This document shows, one piece after another, positions 47,747-56,290 of a stretch of DNA of 64,000 bases. Position 1 is the stretch's first letter. Each line of letters opens with the position of its first letter. Where the stretch lies: assembly GCA_963794955.1 (NCBI GenBank), contig CAWCGF010000003.1, forward strand, positions 62,001 to 126,000, read 5' to 3'. The translations under genes were made by a program, and so were the position numbers. This DNA is from JAFDVL01 sp963794955 (GTDB lineage: Bacteria > Acidobacteriota > Blastocatellia > RBC074). The notes under the pieces were generated by a model. It saw only the letters and a list, made by a program, of their open reading frames with translations, was not told the origin of the DNA and did not search any database.

Positions 47747-48475
47747 TTATGCTGTTGGCGGGGTGGTGAGTTGAGTGACAAACGCTTGATGTTCGGGCGT
47801 GCCTAAGCCTTGTTGAAGCACGGTCAGCACACGCGCCAAATCGCCGTTGAGCATCGCATTGACATCCAGTTGCAGCCCCGGAAACACTTGGCTGCGAATG
47901 ATTCCCTCGGCATCGGCTGCCACGCGCACATACGTTTCTTTTTCCAGGCGGAACCAATCAATCTCGCCGTCGTACACGCGCCAGACCACGTATTCCTGGA
48001 CGCCGTTGCGACGATAGATTTTGAATTTGTCGTGCAAATCATACGAGGCGGTGCTGGCCGAGATTTCCACGATCAGTTCGGGCGAGCCTTCGATATAACC
48101 ATCCTCGTCAATGTTAGAAAAGCCGCCATCCTTCGTTTCTAATCGCAGTAAGACATCGGGTTGCGGTTCGTTATCCGGGTCTAGGCGCACGGTGGCATTA
48201 TCACTGCCGTCAATGCCTGGGGTGTTGGCAACATAGACACCCAACCAGGTGATGAAGTGAAAATGAGGTTTTCCATGATCTGTGTGGCGAACAGGGGATG
48301 GCATATACACGACTCCTTCGATCAATTCGGCTTTCTTCACGTTGGGCATTGCATGATAGCGGCGCTCAAACTCGCTGCGCGTCAGGCGGTCGCCGGTTTG
48401 CAGCGGAGGCAACTTGCGCAACTCAGGCCGGAAGGGATTGAGTGTGGTAACAGCTTCAGTGATTCCGATAGTCAT
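47747..48475 (-). CDS. Uma2 family (PD-(D/E)XK-type) endonuclease, second copy
   Basis: A 242-residue protein. KKAELIEGVVYMPSPVRH near 55, EPQPDVLLRLE, ELIVEISASTASYDLHDKF (Glu-x-Ser, then Asp and Lys) and VQEYVVWRV are the Uma2 signatures. Start ATG 48475 (MTIGITEAVTTLNPFRPEL); a GGAG-like RBS (AAGGAGAAT) lies upstream. A longer frame to 48655 exists but overlaps the divergent permease gene. It differs clearly in sequence from the copy at 42253. Confidence 0.85.
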   Translation of the reverse strand: MTIGITEAVTTLNPFRPELRKLPPLQTGDRLTRSEFERRYHAMPNVKKAELIEGVVYMPSPVRHTDHGKPHFHFITWLGVYVANTPGIDGSDNATVRLDPDNEPQPDVLLRLETKDGGFSNIDEDGYIEGSPELIVEISASTASYDLHDKFKIYRRNGVQEYVVWRVYDGEIDWFRLEKETYVRVAADAEGIIRSQVFPGLQLDVNAMLNGDLARVLTVLQQGLGTPEHQAFVTQLTTPPTA

Positions 48476-48572
48476 AATGGCATTCTCCTTGTGGGCGCGT
48501 TGATTATAAACGCAAAACCACGTCTGCGCCAATTCTCGTAACTTAACTTTCACGCTTCCCGTCGTTATCGCT

Positions 48573-49808
48573 ATGAACTTCTCCGAAACTTTTAAGCTGG
48601 CCCTGGATGCCATCTGGGCGCACAAATTACGCTCTGCGCTTACCCTGCTCGGCATGATTATCGGCGTGACGGCGGTGGTCGTCGTTGTTTCGTTGATTCA
48701 AGGCTTCAATCAATACGTCGAAGAAAAGATCGCGGGCATCGGGTCGAAAACGTTCACGATTCGCCGCTTCAACTTCGATGATTTCAAGAACACCGACGCG
48801 ATTACCTTAGCCCAGCGGCGCAACAAAGAACTCACCTTTGAGGATTATGATTACGTTCGTTCCCGCGCGAAGTTGATTGGCAGCATTGGCGCGAAAGCGA
48901 ACGCCTCTGGGGCGGATATTAAGCGTGGTGGTGACACCGTGGAAAGCGTGCGTGTAGATGGCACGACGCCGAATTGTGCCGAAATCGAAAACCTGGAGGT
49001 AGCCGAAGGCCGCTATTTTTCTGAACCTGAAAACGAAGCTGCCGCGAATGTCGTCTATCTGGGCGCGGATGTGGCCACCAAGCTCTTTCCGTTGATTTCC
49101 CCGATGGGTCAGGAAGTGTCTATCCGTGGCTTGCCGTATCGCGTGATTGGCGTCGCGGTAGCCAAGGGAACTGTCTTCGGCCAGCCGCAAGACAACTTTG
49201 CCACGATCCCGCTCCGCACCTATATCAAAGCCTTCGGCCCCGCCGTGCGGCAACGCAGTTTTTATATGATTGCGAATGCGGTGAACGACGATCAGTTTAA
49301 TGATGCAGTCGAAGAAGCCCGGTACTTGATGCGGTCACGGCGACAATTGAGCGGCTCGGAAAAAGACAATTTTGGCATCGGCACACCGGACGCTATTCTG
49401 GGCTTACGCGATCGCCTTCTCGGCCCAATTTTTATTGTGGCGATTGCAGTGCCCGCGATTGCACTGGTGGTCGGCGGCATCGTGATTATGAATATCATGC
49501 TGGTCAGTGTTAGCGAGCGCACGAAAGAAATCGGCATTCGCAAAGCCTTGGGTGCGCGCCGTCTGGACATCCTCAAGCAGTTTTTGATCGAAGCCGTCGT
49601 GCTGTCCGCAATTGGCGGCACCATGGGCGTGCTGCTCGCCTGGGGCATCGGCAGGGTGATTACTGCCGTGTTTTTCCAAACCTATCTTTCGATTGCGGCG
49701 GTGATTACTGCCGTAGGTGTTTCCGGCGTGATTGGCGTGCTGTCCGGCGTCCTGCCTGCGCGCAAAGCCGCGACACTTGATCCGATTGACGCGTTGCGGG
49801 CGGATTGA
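48573..49808 (+). CDS. MacB/FtsX-like ABC transporter permease
   Basis: A 411-residue permease. The N-terminal transmembrane segment follows AHKLRSALTLLGMIIGVTAV; the large periplasmic loop spans ~45-285; three C-terminal transmembrane helices start at ~288 (FIVAIAVPAIALVVGGIVIMN), ~340 and ~375, with the FtsX signature SVSERTKEIGIRKALGARR. It exports substrates or couples ATP hydrolysis to periplasmic work, with an ATPase that is not in the window. It is in opposite orientation to both neighbours. Confidence 0.9.
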   Translation: MNFSETFKLALDAIWAHKLRSALTLLGMIIGVTAVVVVVSLIQGFNQYVEEKIAGIGSKTFTIRRFNFDDFKNTDAITLAQRRNKELTFEDYDYVRSRAKLIGSIGAKANASGADIKRGGDTVESVRVDGTTPNCAEIENLEVAEGRYFSEPENEAAANVVYLGADVATKLFPLISPMGQEVSIRGLPYRVIGVAVAKGTVFGQPQDNFATIPLRTYIKAFGPAVRQRSFYMIANAVNDDQFNDAVEEARYLMRSRRQLSGSEKDNFGIGTPDAILGLRDRLLGPIFIVAIAVPAIALVVGGIVIMNIMLVSVSERTKEIGIRKALGARRLDILKQFLIEAVVLSAIGGTMGVLLAWGIGRVITAVFFQTYLSIAAVITAVGVSGVIGVLSGVLPARKAATLDPIDALRAD

Positions 49809-49827
49809 GTTGAAGGACTCGCGCGAA

Positions 49828-51552
49828 TTATTTCATAGGCCCCATACAATTTAGTAACTCGGTGAATCTGGCATCTGTCCGTATTGGGTCAAATGCGGGT
49901 TCGACATTGAGGTAAAGCAAGAAGCCGTGCCGTTCCTCAAAGGCTCGCTGCAACCATGCAAACGCTTGTTCCTTATCGTCCAGTGCGGCATAGATCACGG
50001 CCACAAAGCCCGGCTGTACATATTCACGATCCATCCGCTCCTGCATCTCCACAATGATCGCTTGGGCGTTGCTGGCATTGCCTGCCCGTGCGTGTGCGCA
50101 GGCGAGCGCGGAAAGAATCGAAATCATTCGCCCCGTCAAGGTGGCCGCCTGTTCGAGACCCGCAATCGCCTGTTGATATTTTCCGTGGGCAGTTTGCGCG
50201 AGCCCCAATAGTAATGAGGGAACGGGGAAATTCGGGATCAAGCTCAGCACCTCAGTAGCAGTAGCTTCCGCCTTCTCAAACTCGCGTGAATAATATTCCA
50301 GGATAATTTGTAGTGAGCGGATCAGTGGTGAAAGTGGAGAAAGTTGATTCGCCGCTTGTACATAGGCGGCGGCCTCAGCAAAGCGGCTCGTGGCAATGCA
50401 GAGAGTAGCTAACCAGAAGTATGCCATGTCTTCACTCGCATTCAACTCAATGGCTCGATGCAAGGATTGTTCCGCGTTCACCCAATCAAAGTCGTACGTC
50501 AATTGTATTAGCCCCAGCGAGGTATGTGCCTGGGCCAGGGTGTCATCCAATTCCAGCGCCTTCAACGCTGCCGCTTTCGCGGGCGGGATGGCTTGATGCG
50601 GCGAAAGATGACCCTGCCAACTCATAAGGACGTAATAGTCAGCCAGGCCACAATGCGCCAACGCAAAATCGGGATCGAGTGCAAGAGCTTGGTCAAAGTG
50701 TTTGCGCCCCAGGTTCAGGAAATCTACCGTTACTCCCGTCCAGAAATAACGACCAGCCATGTAGGCGTTATAGGCTTGCAGATTGGCAGTGTGATGGCTG
50801 AAAAGCTCCGTTCGTTTTTGCCGCGGTAACTGTGGTGTCAGCACTTCAATAACCTGTTCGATGATGGCGTCTTGAAGGGCAAAGATATTGTGCCTGTCCC
50901 CTTCCAAAACATCCGTGTATAGGGTTTGACCGGAGTCAATCGCCAGTAAGTGGATAGAGGCGCGAATTTGATTCCCGGCTTTTTGCAGACAGCCATCAAG
51001 CAGATACTTCACATCCAATGCACGGCCAATCACTAATTGATCATCTGCCAGAGTCTGATATTGCAGGACATTGCTGAGAGGCCGGACCGTAAGCGGCTTT
51101 AGCTTTCCCAATTTGGTAATCAGGGCATCGGTGATTCCCAGTCCCCAAAACGCTTCTTCTTCACCAAAGCCCAGCAGCTTAAAAGGCAGGACGGCGAGAC
51201 CCTGGTGGTTTGCGGCAGAGGAGAAAATTGAATATCCATTCGCCTGGCTATCGGGATTAAAACGATAGCCCCGTTTCGGCAGCGTTTCAATATAACTCTG
51301 GCCATCCGCTCGCGCGCCCAGCACTTTTCGCAAGAGGGAAATATGCTTGTTCAGGTTGTTCTCGCTAACGATTACGTCAGGCCACAACTTCTCCAATAAA
51401 TAATCTAGGGCGATGACTTGGTGGTCATGGGTCGCGAGCAGGATTAAGAGATCAATGGTTTTAGGCATCAACGTTACCTGCTTCCCATGACGCAGGAGAA
51501 TGCGTTCCTTGAAATTTAATCGAAAGGGGCCAAATTCAATAAAATTTGCCAT
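49828..51552 (-). CDS. CadC-like transcriptional regulator with TPR C-terminus
   Basis: A 574-residue protein. Winged-helix trans_reg_C domain at ~5-100 (EFGPFRLNFKERILLRHGKQ, LLEKLWPDVIVSENNLNKHI, IETLPKRGYRF); TolB-like N-terminal domain at ~115-225 (GLAVLPFKLLGFGEEEAFWG, YLLDGCLQKAGNQIRASIHL); then about eight TPRs (FDQALALDPDFALAHCGLAD...). No transmembrane segment. This architecture is common in acidobacteria. It binds DNA through the winged helix; the TPR part probably senses a partner. Its upstream gap holds three ATTCAGA words. Confidence 0.9.
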   Translation of the reverse strand: MANFIEFGPFRLNFKERILLRHGKQVTLMPKTIDLLILLATHDHQVIALDYLLEKLWPDVIVSENNLNKHISLLRKVLGARADGQSYIETLPKRGYRFNPDSQANGYSIFSSAANHQGLAVLPFKLLGFGEEEAFWGLGITDALITKLGKLKPLTVRPLSNVLQYQTLADDQLVIGRALDVKYLLDGCLQKAGNQIRASIHLLAIDSGQTLYTDVLEGDRHNIFALQDAIIEQVIEVLTPQLPRQKRTELFSHHTANLQAYNAYMAGRYFWTGVTVDFLNLGRKHFDQALALDPDFALAHCGLADYYVLMSWQGHLSPHQAIPPAKAAALKALELDDTLAQAHTSLGLIQLTYDFDWVNAEQSLHRAIELNASEDMAYFWLATLCIATSRFAEAAAYVQAANQLSPLSPLIRSLQIILEYYSREFEKAEATATEVLSLIPNFPVPSLLLGLAQTAHGKYQQAIAGLEQAATLTGRMISILSALACAHARAGNASNAQAIIVEMQERMDREYVQPGFVAVIYAALDDKEQAFAWLQRAFEERHGFLLYLNVEPAFDPIRTDARFTELLNCMGPMK

Positions 51553-51583
51553 AACTGTGTGGATTCGCCAGGTTTATTGGGTG

Positions 51584-51608
51584 ATTCAGAATTCAGAAAG
51601 AATTCAGA
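51584..51608. promoter_or_regulatory. Three ATTCAGA direct repeats upstream of the CadC-like gene
   Basis: ATTCAGA at 51584, 51591 and 51602, 30-60 bases before the start. The first two are adjacent and the third is shifted by 11. Could be an operator bound by the winged-helix protein; unproven. Confidence 0.35.
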
Positions 51609-51942
51609 TTTCCTTCAGGACAAAGCCCGGTCCTTGCTCTATTTTTATCATCGTGAATTTGGCTTGCTAAACAGGCTTCACAACTACAAATTTTAAGTCC
51701 TACACCGGTCTCTTGTCTTGGATGGAAAGCAAAAGTGTCGCCAGCGCAAGACTAGCATAGACACAAGAACGATTTAAGGGCATGAACTGCCTCTAATGTT
51801 TTTTCTGGTGAAATAGTTTGTTCAGGCGCAAACGCTTTTGCACAATTGCATTGCCACAATAGGAGAAAGTCATTTATTTCGCGGCGTCCTCCTTTCTCCT
51901 CTCAGCCAGCTAAAAGAAAGAATTGGCAACAATGTACGGCCT

Positions 51943-52152
51943 ATGAGAACAATACAGTCAATATTTAATGCCACCTTCCTTCTTCTATTTATCGCCAACG
52001 CAGCCGCACAGGGGCAGCCTCAATCCGACGCACGATTGTCGAGTGGACAGCCTGTGCGCCGTGGCCCGCCGCGAATTACGAGTAATATGTCGAAACGCGA
52101 AGGCACAGTATTGCGGCAGAAGTCGAAGAAGCGAAATCAGAGGGATTCTGCT
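51943..52152 (+). pseudogene. Exported protein gene truncated by an IS5-type remnant
   Basis: ATG 51943 starts a clear signal peptide MRTIQSIFNATFLLLFIANA, AAQG..., followed by a basic region (RRGPPRITSNMSKREG). From ~52153 the sequence is transposase sequence in the opposite direction, so the frame's remaining ~30 codons are shadow. The original protein cannot be identified. The gene lies upstream of the accessory island and was likely broken by the insertion. Confidence 0.45.
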
Positions 52153-52482
52153 CGTCGGCGTGGATTGCAGCGTGCGGCTGTCAATAATGCCTGCCGTCGG
52201 GTTTTCGTCCCGGCCTTGGAGCAGGCGCAGAATTCGTCGTAATTCTTGATTCATGGCGGTAAAGACCTCAGCGCGAATCCAGTGCTGGGTTTGCTGGTAG
52301 ACGACTGACCAGGGCGGTTAGATCGTGCGGCAGCAAGCGCCACGCTGCGCCCGGCACGATCTAACCAGCACAAGCCGTTGAAGACTTCGCGTAAGTCGTA
52401 GGTGCGTTGGGGCGCGTCTTCGGTCATTAGGGTTAAGTAGAGAGCGACAATCTCCCATTCGAGATCGTTGCAATCAGTGTCA
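52153..52482 (-). mobile_element. IS5-family transposase remnant
   Basis: On the minus strand the translation reads DLEWEIVALYLTLM near 52465, TEDAPQRTYDLREVFNGLCW near 52420, and after a frame change AMNQELRRILRLLQGRDENP and AGIIDSRTLQSTPTS, ending near 52155. These are the N-terminal DUF4096-like and early catalytic parts (ILDSRT contains the first Asp) of IS5-family transposases. The C-terminal two thirds are missing and the frame is broken. It sits next to a MITE-like element. Confidence 0.75.
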
Positions 52483-52587
52483 TATAGCGGTTTCCGAACA
52501 GACGAGTAGAGAGTATAAATGCTGAAATGCCTGTAAACATTGGCTCAATTTAGATAGCGTCTACTCATTCGCTCGGAAACCGCTATA
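52483..52587. mobile_element. MITE-like element with 15-bp perfect terminal inverted repeats
   Basis: TATAGCGGTTTCCGA at 52483-52497 and TCGGAAACCGCTATA at 52573-52587 are exact reverse complements, and inner sequences are also partly matched (GAGTAGA/TCTACTC). The ~75-base interior has no frame. The TA at each end fits a TA target duplication, as in Tc1/IS630-type MITEs. It lies at the left edge of the AT-rich island, beside the IS5 remnant. Confidence 0.75.
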
Positions 52588-52699
52588 AGCTTTTCGTTCC
52601 ATTGGGAAACCGTACCAGAAAGCGGGGACGAAACGCCAGTGGCCTCACTTATCTACCTGATGTTGATAGACTTAAGTTAACAACAAGCTCTAAGCCAAT

Positions 52700-53356
52700 A
52701 TGCTCAATAATATAGAACAACAATTCATTTATGAGGACCCTAAAGTTAATGGTGATGCCATTTGGTCAGTAAGCCTTGTTGATTGTAAGGATGTACTTTT
52801 TGAGCAAGCAAAAGCCCTTGTAAAAAGTGTTTACGGACATCACTATGGCGCTCAAATAATTAGGCACCCCCCAAGCTATCTTACGCTATCGCGAAACTAC
52901 TCCGTTAATGCTTGTTTGTCAGTCACTCCGGCTATATCTACTGAACTGTTTTCCGAAAGGTACATCGGAAAGCCAATGGACATTTTATTTCCAGAAATTA
53001 AGCGTTCGGAACTCGTCGAGATTGGAGCATTTTCTAGTCAAGGGGCAAACCAGGGAACCTTCTTAGCAAGAATTTCGCCTATTTTCATCGTTTTAGCACT
53101 GAAACTACCCCACTGCCTTATTACGGCAACTAGAGAGGTAGAAAGGGTTCTGCGCCGGGCCAAGATTGAGCTAAAAGAGATATGCGAAGCTGATCCTAAA
53201 GTTCTCACGAGCGAGGAGCGCGTTCAGTGGGGAAGATACTACGAACATAAACCTAAGGTATACCTAATTGATGGTAAGAGATCACTGATCAATAATCTCG
53301 ACTACTTACTTGGAAAAGTATCTGTAACTGTAAAGGATGTTTATCTTGGTTTCTAA
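52700..53356 (+). CDS. Thermostable-hemolysin family protein (T_hemolysin)
   Basis: A 218-residue protein. Motifs of the T_hemolysin family in order: LFSERYIG (83-90), ELVEIGAF (104-111, EvGnLA-like), ITATREVERVLRRAKIELK (141-159), ADPKVL (164-169) and WGRYYEHKPKV (177-187). The fold resembles GNAT acyltransferases; the hemolysin name derives from one Vibrio protein and may not describe the function. It starts the island operon and overlaps the next gene by 20 bases. The codon use is AT-rich unlike the flanks. A likely acyl-transfer role in this cluster is inference. Confidence 0.8.
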   Translation: MLNNIEQQFIYEDPKVNGDAIWSVSLVDCKDVLFEQAKALVKSVYGHHYGAQIIRHPPSYLTLSRNYSVNACLSVTPAISTELFSERYIGKPMDILFPEIKRSELVEIGAFSSQGANQGTFLARISPIFIVLALKLPHCLITATREVERVLRRAKIELKEICEADPKVLTSEERVQWGRYYEHKPKVYLIDGKRSLINNLDYLLGKVSVTVKDVYLGF

Positions 53357-54290
53357 AATATCTACAATTCCATTAGGTTCTGTACTTTCATACTCTGCTG
53401 GAAGCAAGCATTCTGATCCCTATGCCTTCCGCGTTATCAAACCAGCGTCACCTTCATTTGAATTCATTATTCCATCGCTTCCCGCTCTTGGAGAGATATT
53501 TACTTCATCTGCCTCTCCCATCATTATTAATTCTTATCCAGCTACCATAAGCCTACCCGCAATCGGCTACCTGGTCGATACTTATTTAAGCCAAAGCATT
53601 GCTAAACGAGCACTCCTTTTGGCAAGAAGAGAAAACCGATCTGCGATTATCTTGGGACAACCACTTTTTATTGCGGACCTACTTTTGTCTTATTCAGCCA
53701 CAGAATTACTGCCCGCATCTCTTTTGGTCGTTGCAGGTGGATATTACTTTCCAAGTTCACTCCAAGTGGCTCTAGAACATCATCTCCAAGATTTGGGAGT
53801 CCGCTTAATAGTACTGCATGCATATGGTATTGCAGAGGTTGATGCTGCATGCCTTTTAGGAATGTACAGGGCCGAAGATGGTGCAATCCAGTACTTTCCA
53901 AGAGGCAATGACATTCGAGCAAGCGTGGTTACGGGTGAATTGCTTCTGAGCAAGTACATGGCTGATGGAACAGTCGTGATCGAGATGTTCCCGACAGGAG
54001 ACTCTGCTGAGACCCTATCCAACGGAGCACTTACAATTACTAATCCATCCCGACTTTCAGATAAAACGCGGGAGTACATGGAAGAATGGCACCTAAAGGA
54101 ATGGCAGCGCCTCACCGGCTATATGTATGAGTCTCCTCAGGGGGTAATCCTACAACTGCGTAGGGGCTTCACCCCAACTTCTGACCGAGAGCTTCCCTTT
54201 TACCGATTTTGCGAGCTATCGGATATGAGTTGGTTATCAAAGCCTCAGTGGGATATGACCTGGGAGCTAGGGAGCAATAATTTGTGCTAA
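53337..54290 (+). CDS. Trimmed ANL (acyl-CoA synthetase/adenylation)-like protein
   Basis: A 317-residue protein. The stretch VVAGGYYFP (131-139), then LQDLGVRLIVLHAYGIAEVD (150-169), corresponds to the A4-A5 region (GGe...YGxTE) of adenylate-forming enzymes. A full ANL core (about 400 + 120 residues) is missing: I see no clear A3 phosphate loop and no C-terminal lysine domain. T_hemolysin genes often sit next to AMP-binding genes in other genomes, so this may be their reduced partner. ATG 53337 lies inside the preceding gene (overlap 20), which suggests coupling. Confidence in the fold is moderate. Confidence 0.55.
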   Translation: MFILVSKISTIPLGSVLSYSAGSKHSDPYAFRVIKPASPSFEFIIPSLPALGEIFTSSASPIIINSYPATISLPAIGYLVDTYLSQSIAKRALLLARRENRSAIILGQPLFIADLLLSYSATELLPASLLVVAGGYYFPSSLQVALEHHLQDLGVRLIVLHAYGIAEVDAACLLGMYRAEDGAIQYFPRGNDIRASVVTGELLLSKYMADGTVVIEMFPTGDSAETLSNGALTITNPSRLSDKTREYMEEWHLKEWQRLTGYMYESPQGVILQLRRGFTPTSDRELPFYRFCELSDMSWLSKPQWDMTWELGSNNLC

Positions 54291-54422
54291 ACAATTGAGG
54301 AGGTTCGATCCTTCGCGTCTTGAGCCTTTATTACCCATCAAGTCGCGGACCGACTCTTAGCAACTCATAAGAAAAGTTAATAACAGACGAACCACACATC
54401 AATAAATTTGAGGAAACAAGCT

Positions 54423-55070
54423 ATGGCAATTCAGATTCGCTTGGTAACAAAGCCCGAAGAGAGGGAGGCCGTTTACCGTTTTCGCTATGAAGTCTATATC
54501 GAGGAGATGCAACGCCAACAACGATATGCGGATAAGGTCAACAGGATGATCAAGGAACCCCTAGACGACAAAGGCCATATACTCGCCGCTTTTGATGATG
54601 CTGCGAAGGTTGTTGGGACTTACAGGATTAACCTCTCGTCTAAATCTGAACTTGGCTATTATGAAGATATTTATCAAATGAATTGGGCCGGCCAATTTCA
54701 CCCTTCACATACATCCATCTCAACAAAATTGATGGTTTCCCAACATTACAGAGGTTCTACTCTGCCAGTAAGAATTGCCATAGAAGCGTATCGGTGGGCT
54801 AGGCAACATCAAGTCGAATTTGATTTCATTGACTGTAATGATCATCTTTTTAGCTTCTTTATATATTTAGGTTATAGGGACTTCAGAGGGAAAATATTTC
54901 ACCCGGAGTATGGCGAAGTTATTCCCATGATTCTCGTGCTTTCCGATGAAGCACATCTAGAAAGAGTACGGTCTCCATTTGCCAAGGTGATGAAAGATTA
55001 CAAGCCTTGCGTTGAGGCAGTTCTACACACAAACGAACAATTATTAGGTCAACAGCTTCAACTTGCCTAA
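54423..55070 (+). CDS. FeeM/LuxI-like GNAT acyltransferase
   Basis: A 215-residue protein. RFRYEVYIEEM (~20-30) is the conserved N-terminal block of N-acyl amino acid synthases (FeeM) and autoinducer synthases. GHILAAFDDAAKVVGTYRIN, STKLMVSQHYRGSTLP and DCNDHLFSFFIYLGYRDFRG follow, the latter the acyl-donor and GNAT C-terminal part. Such enzymes join an acyl group from acyl-ACP to an amine. ATG 54423 has GAGGAAAC 8 bases upstream. The next gene (a diiron protein) starts 16 bases downstream. Confidence 0.75.
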   Translation: MAIQIRLVTKPEEREAVYRFRYEVYIEEMQRQQRYADKVNRMIKEPLDDKGHILAAFDDAAKVVGTYRINLSSKSELGYYEDIYQMNWAGQFHPSHTSISTKLMVSQHYRGSTLPVRIAIEAYRWARQHQVEFDFIDCNDHLFSFFIYLGYRDFRGKIFHPEYGEVIPMILVLSDEAHLERVRSPFAKVMKDYKPCVEAVLHTNEQLLGQQLQLA

Positions 55071-55085
55071 AACGAGAGGATTGAA

Positions 55086-55823
55086 ATGAATTACTCCTTA
55101 GCCTCATTTGAAAATAAAAAATTTACGCTGGAAGATTTTCTTGTCCCGTTTAAGCCCGTGGCACAGGCATTTATGGCAAGCCAAGCAATAGTGCGTATTG
55201 CAAAAGGTGACATTACTCTTGCCCATTACAAGTCTGTGCTGCGTCAGATTTTTCACCATACAAGAGAAAATCCACAATTACAGGCTCTTGCGACGGTCCA
55301 CTTCCGCGGCACCCAAAGAGAGATGATAAAAAGATTCTACCAACACGCCGCCAGTGAATATGGGCATGATCGGCTTGCACTGAATGATTTGAAAGTATTG
55401 GGAGAAGACACATCTAAAATTCCAACCGAACGACCGCTACCAGCTACATCGGCATTGCTTGCGTATGGCTTTTATCAAGTTCAGAACCTTAATCCGATAG
55501 GATATTTGGGCTACCTGTTTTTTCTGGAATTTCTTCCTACGCAACAAGGCAAGTTGATCATGAACAAACTGAGTGAGGCGGGTGTCCCTCAGGAGGCAAT
55601 GTCATTTATCAAAGACCATTCCACGATTGATTTAGGCCACAACAAAATGATGGAAGCCTATATTTCATGTCTGGTGCAGAGAAAAGCCGATTTTGAAGCA
55701 GTTGTGTATGCAATGCGGGTTACCGGGAAGCTATACGCCGATATGATTCAAGGAGCATTCGAACAGGTTGATGCGCCTGAGGATTGGGGAATTTCATACG
55801 AGGAAGTTTGGTCATCTTTTTGA
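55086..55823 (+). CDS. Heme-oxygenase-like diiron protein (HDO/TenA-like) 1
   Basis: A 245-residue helical protein. HDO-type ligand set: Glu61 (HHTREN), ExxH at 91-94 (SEYGHDRLALNDL), Glu148 (FFLEFLPT), HxxxDxxH at 178-185 (DHSTIDLGHNKMM). The same spacing occurs in the second HDO at 59119. HDO enzymes include alkene-forming, N-oxygenating and C-C cleaving enzymes (UndA, BesC, SznF); TenA is a metal-free relative. Presence of the full Glu/His/Asp set favours a diiron enzyme. Its 3' end is duplicated at 56191. Confidence 0.75.
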   Translation: MNYSLASFENKKFTLEDFLVPFKPVAQAFMASQAIVRIAKGDITLAHYKSVLRQIFHHTRENPQLQALATVHFRGTQREMIKRFYQHAASEYGHDRLALNDLKVLGEDTSKIPTERPLPATSALLAYGFYQVQNLNPIGYLGYLFFLEFLPTQQGKLIMNKLSEAGVPQEAMSFIKDHSTIDLGHNKMMEAYISCLVQRKADFEAVVYAMRVTGKLYADMIQGAFEQVDAPEDWGISYEEVWSSF

Positions 55824-55935
55824 GATTAACAATTTGCTTACTTAACGAACCTTAATTGACAAACTAATGATCTAATTTTGAATAGTGTTATATGATTAGC
55901 TACAAAAACCTTATCAGAATTGCATCAACAGATGT

Positions 55936-56036
55936 TAATAACAAGCTCAAACATCCGTTCAACTGGAGCCGCACCAACGAGGGTTGTATGTGACTTCCAC
56001 TGATCCTGGCGCGGCCCGATTAACTGGTTGTTAGGC
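55936..56036 (+). other. attC-like integron recombination site
   Basis: About 100 bases. The 3' end GTTAGGC (56030-56036) fits the RRRY attC core GTTRRRY. Proceeding inward, GATTAACTGGTT pairs loosely with the 5' part AATAACAAGCTCAAACATC (TAACAA/TTGTTA box, unpaired spacer, then ACATC/GATTA with one extra base). The inner GGAGCCGC pairs with GCGGCCCG. The 5' core is degenerate (TAATAAC instead of RYYYAAC). A 42-codon frame starts 20 bases downstream. Likely a decayed attC; only one copy seen. Confidence 0.45.
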
Positions 56037-56055
56037 ATATTAGGACTATATATCA

Positions 56056-56184
56056 TGTTTACTAGAACTGAAAATCTTTTGAGGGTATTTGAACGGGCTG
56101 AACCATTTATAACAAAGCTTCATCAAATGGAAGAGGAAGACTTAAGTCGTCACGGGTTTGGTAGCGGCTCAGATAGACCGCTGA
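56056..56184 (+). CDS. Short frame after the attC-like site
   Basis: 42 codons, MFTRTENLLRVFERAEPFIT and onward to VAAQIDR. No match I recognise. It has no clear RBS and ends just before the duplicated HDO end; it could be a remnant of a cassette gene or chance. Confidence 0.3.
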
Positions 56185-56190
56185 CGGCAG

Positions 56191-56246
56191 CTTGATGCGC
56201 CTGGAGATTGGGGAATTTATACGAGGAAGTTTGGTCATCTTTTTGA
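56191..56246 (+). pseudogene. Duplicated 3' end of the HDO gene
   Basis: About 56 bases nearly identical to the end of the HDO gene at 55766-55823 (TTGATGCGCCTG, GGGGAATTT, ACGAGGAAGTTTGGTCATCT, TTTTGAGA). No more of the gene is present. Confidence 0.8.
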
Positions 56247-56290
56247 GAGCGAGTAAAGACAGTTAGGACATTCATTTTCTTAAACTTTAA

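Noticed and set aside
54310..54330. GGTTCGATCC, similar to a tRNA T-loop
   Set aside because: No acceptor, D or anticodon stem fits around it.
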